Source: Victivallales bacterium
GTDB taxonomy: Bacteria > Verrucomicrobiota > Lentisphaeria > Oligosphaerales > Oligosphaeraceae
DNA length: 5,756 bases
Reading direction: 5' to 3'
NCBI GenBank assembly: GCA_900771165.1
Contig: CAAGMX010000488.1
Location: 1 to 5,756, forward strand
The notes under the pieces were generated by a model. That model was not told the origin of the DNA, ran no database searches, and worked only from the letters and a program-made list of their open reading frames with translations. The stretch's first letter is position 1. Each line of letters begins with the position of its first letter. This document shows positions 5,733 to 5,756 of the stretch, one piece after another. The position numbers were made by a program, and so were the translations under genes.

Positions 5733-5756
5733 AGATCGGAAGAGCACACGTCTGAA
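5733..5756 (+). other. Illumina TruSeq adapter contamination at contig end
   Basis: The last 24 bases read AGATCGGAAGAGC followed directly by ACACGTCTGAA, identical to the start of the standard Illumina TruSeq read-1 adapter. They are not genomic. Translated in the frame of the last gene they give DRKSTRL, a peptide often seen at contig ends for this reason. The first adapter base could also be a genomic A, so the junction is uncertain by about one base. Confidence 0.97.

Noticed and set aside
5733..5756. Natural C-terminal extension DRKSTRL of the synthase
   Set aside because: It is the translation of the sequencing adapter, not protein sequence.

Overview
This is a high-GC bacterial window with all genes on the + strand, packed end to end. 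No rRNA, tRNA, mobile element or CRISPR array is visible. The coding strand is strikingly pyrimidine-rich (runs of CTCC/CCTCC/CCCC in genes and spacers). The phylum cannot be fixed from the sequence. Domain styles (LRV repeats, a hybrid-kinase-like protein, high GC) would fit a free-living or gut-associated Gram-negative lineage such as the PVC group, but that is a guess. The last 24 bases are Illumina TruSeq adapter, so the window ends at a short-read, probably metagenomic, contig end.

Layout. (1) 1-855: 3' part of a protein made of about ten 26-residue leucine-rich-repeat-variant (LRV) helical repeats, cut by the window edge. (2) 895-1242 and (3) 1276-1743: two small unrecognised proteins whose coiled-coil segments align without gaps, suggesting distant paralogues; all three genes lie in the same frame. 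(4) 1793-2866: tsaD, the tRNA t6A37 threonylcarbamoyltransferase subunit, the best identified gene. (5) 2896-4080: a hybrid-histidine-kinase-shaped protein whose kinase half has lost its catalytic motifs, while its C-terminal receiver domain is intact. (6) 4073-4858 and (7) 4855-5190: azlC and azlD, the two subunits of a branched-chain amino acid exporter. (8) 5266-5732: N-terminal part of a beta-ketoacyl-ACP synthase, cut off by the adapter.

Genes 5-7 form a tight unit: the receiver protein overlaps azlC by 8 bases and azlC overlaps azlD by 4, so translational coupling is likely. Genes 1-4 are separated by only 33-49 bases and could share a transcript with them. A 75-base spacer before gene 8 holds the only AT-rich patch between genes and is the most likely transcription boundary.

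Most notable observations: the pseudokinase-receiver protein coupled to azlCD, the paralogous coiled-coil pair beside an LRV protein, and the adapter at the end, which creates false C-terminal residues.
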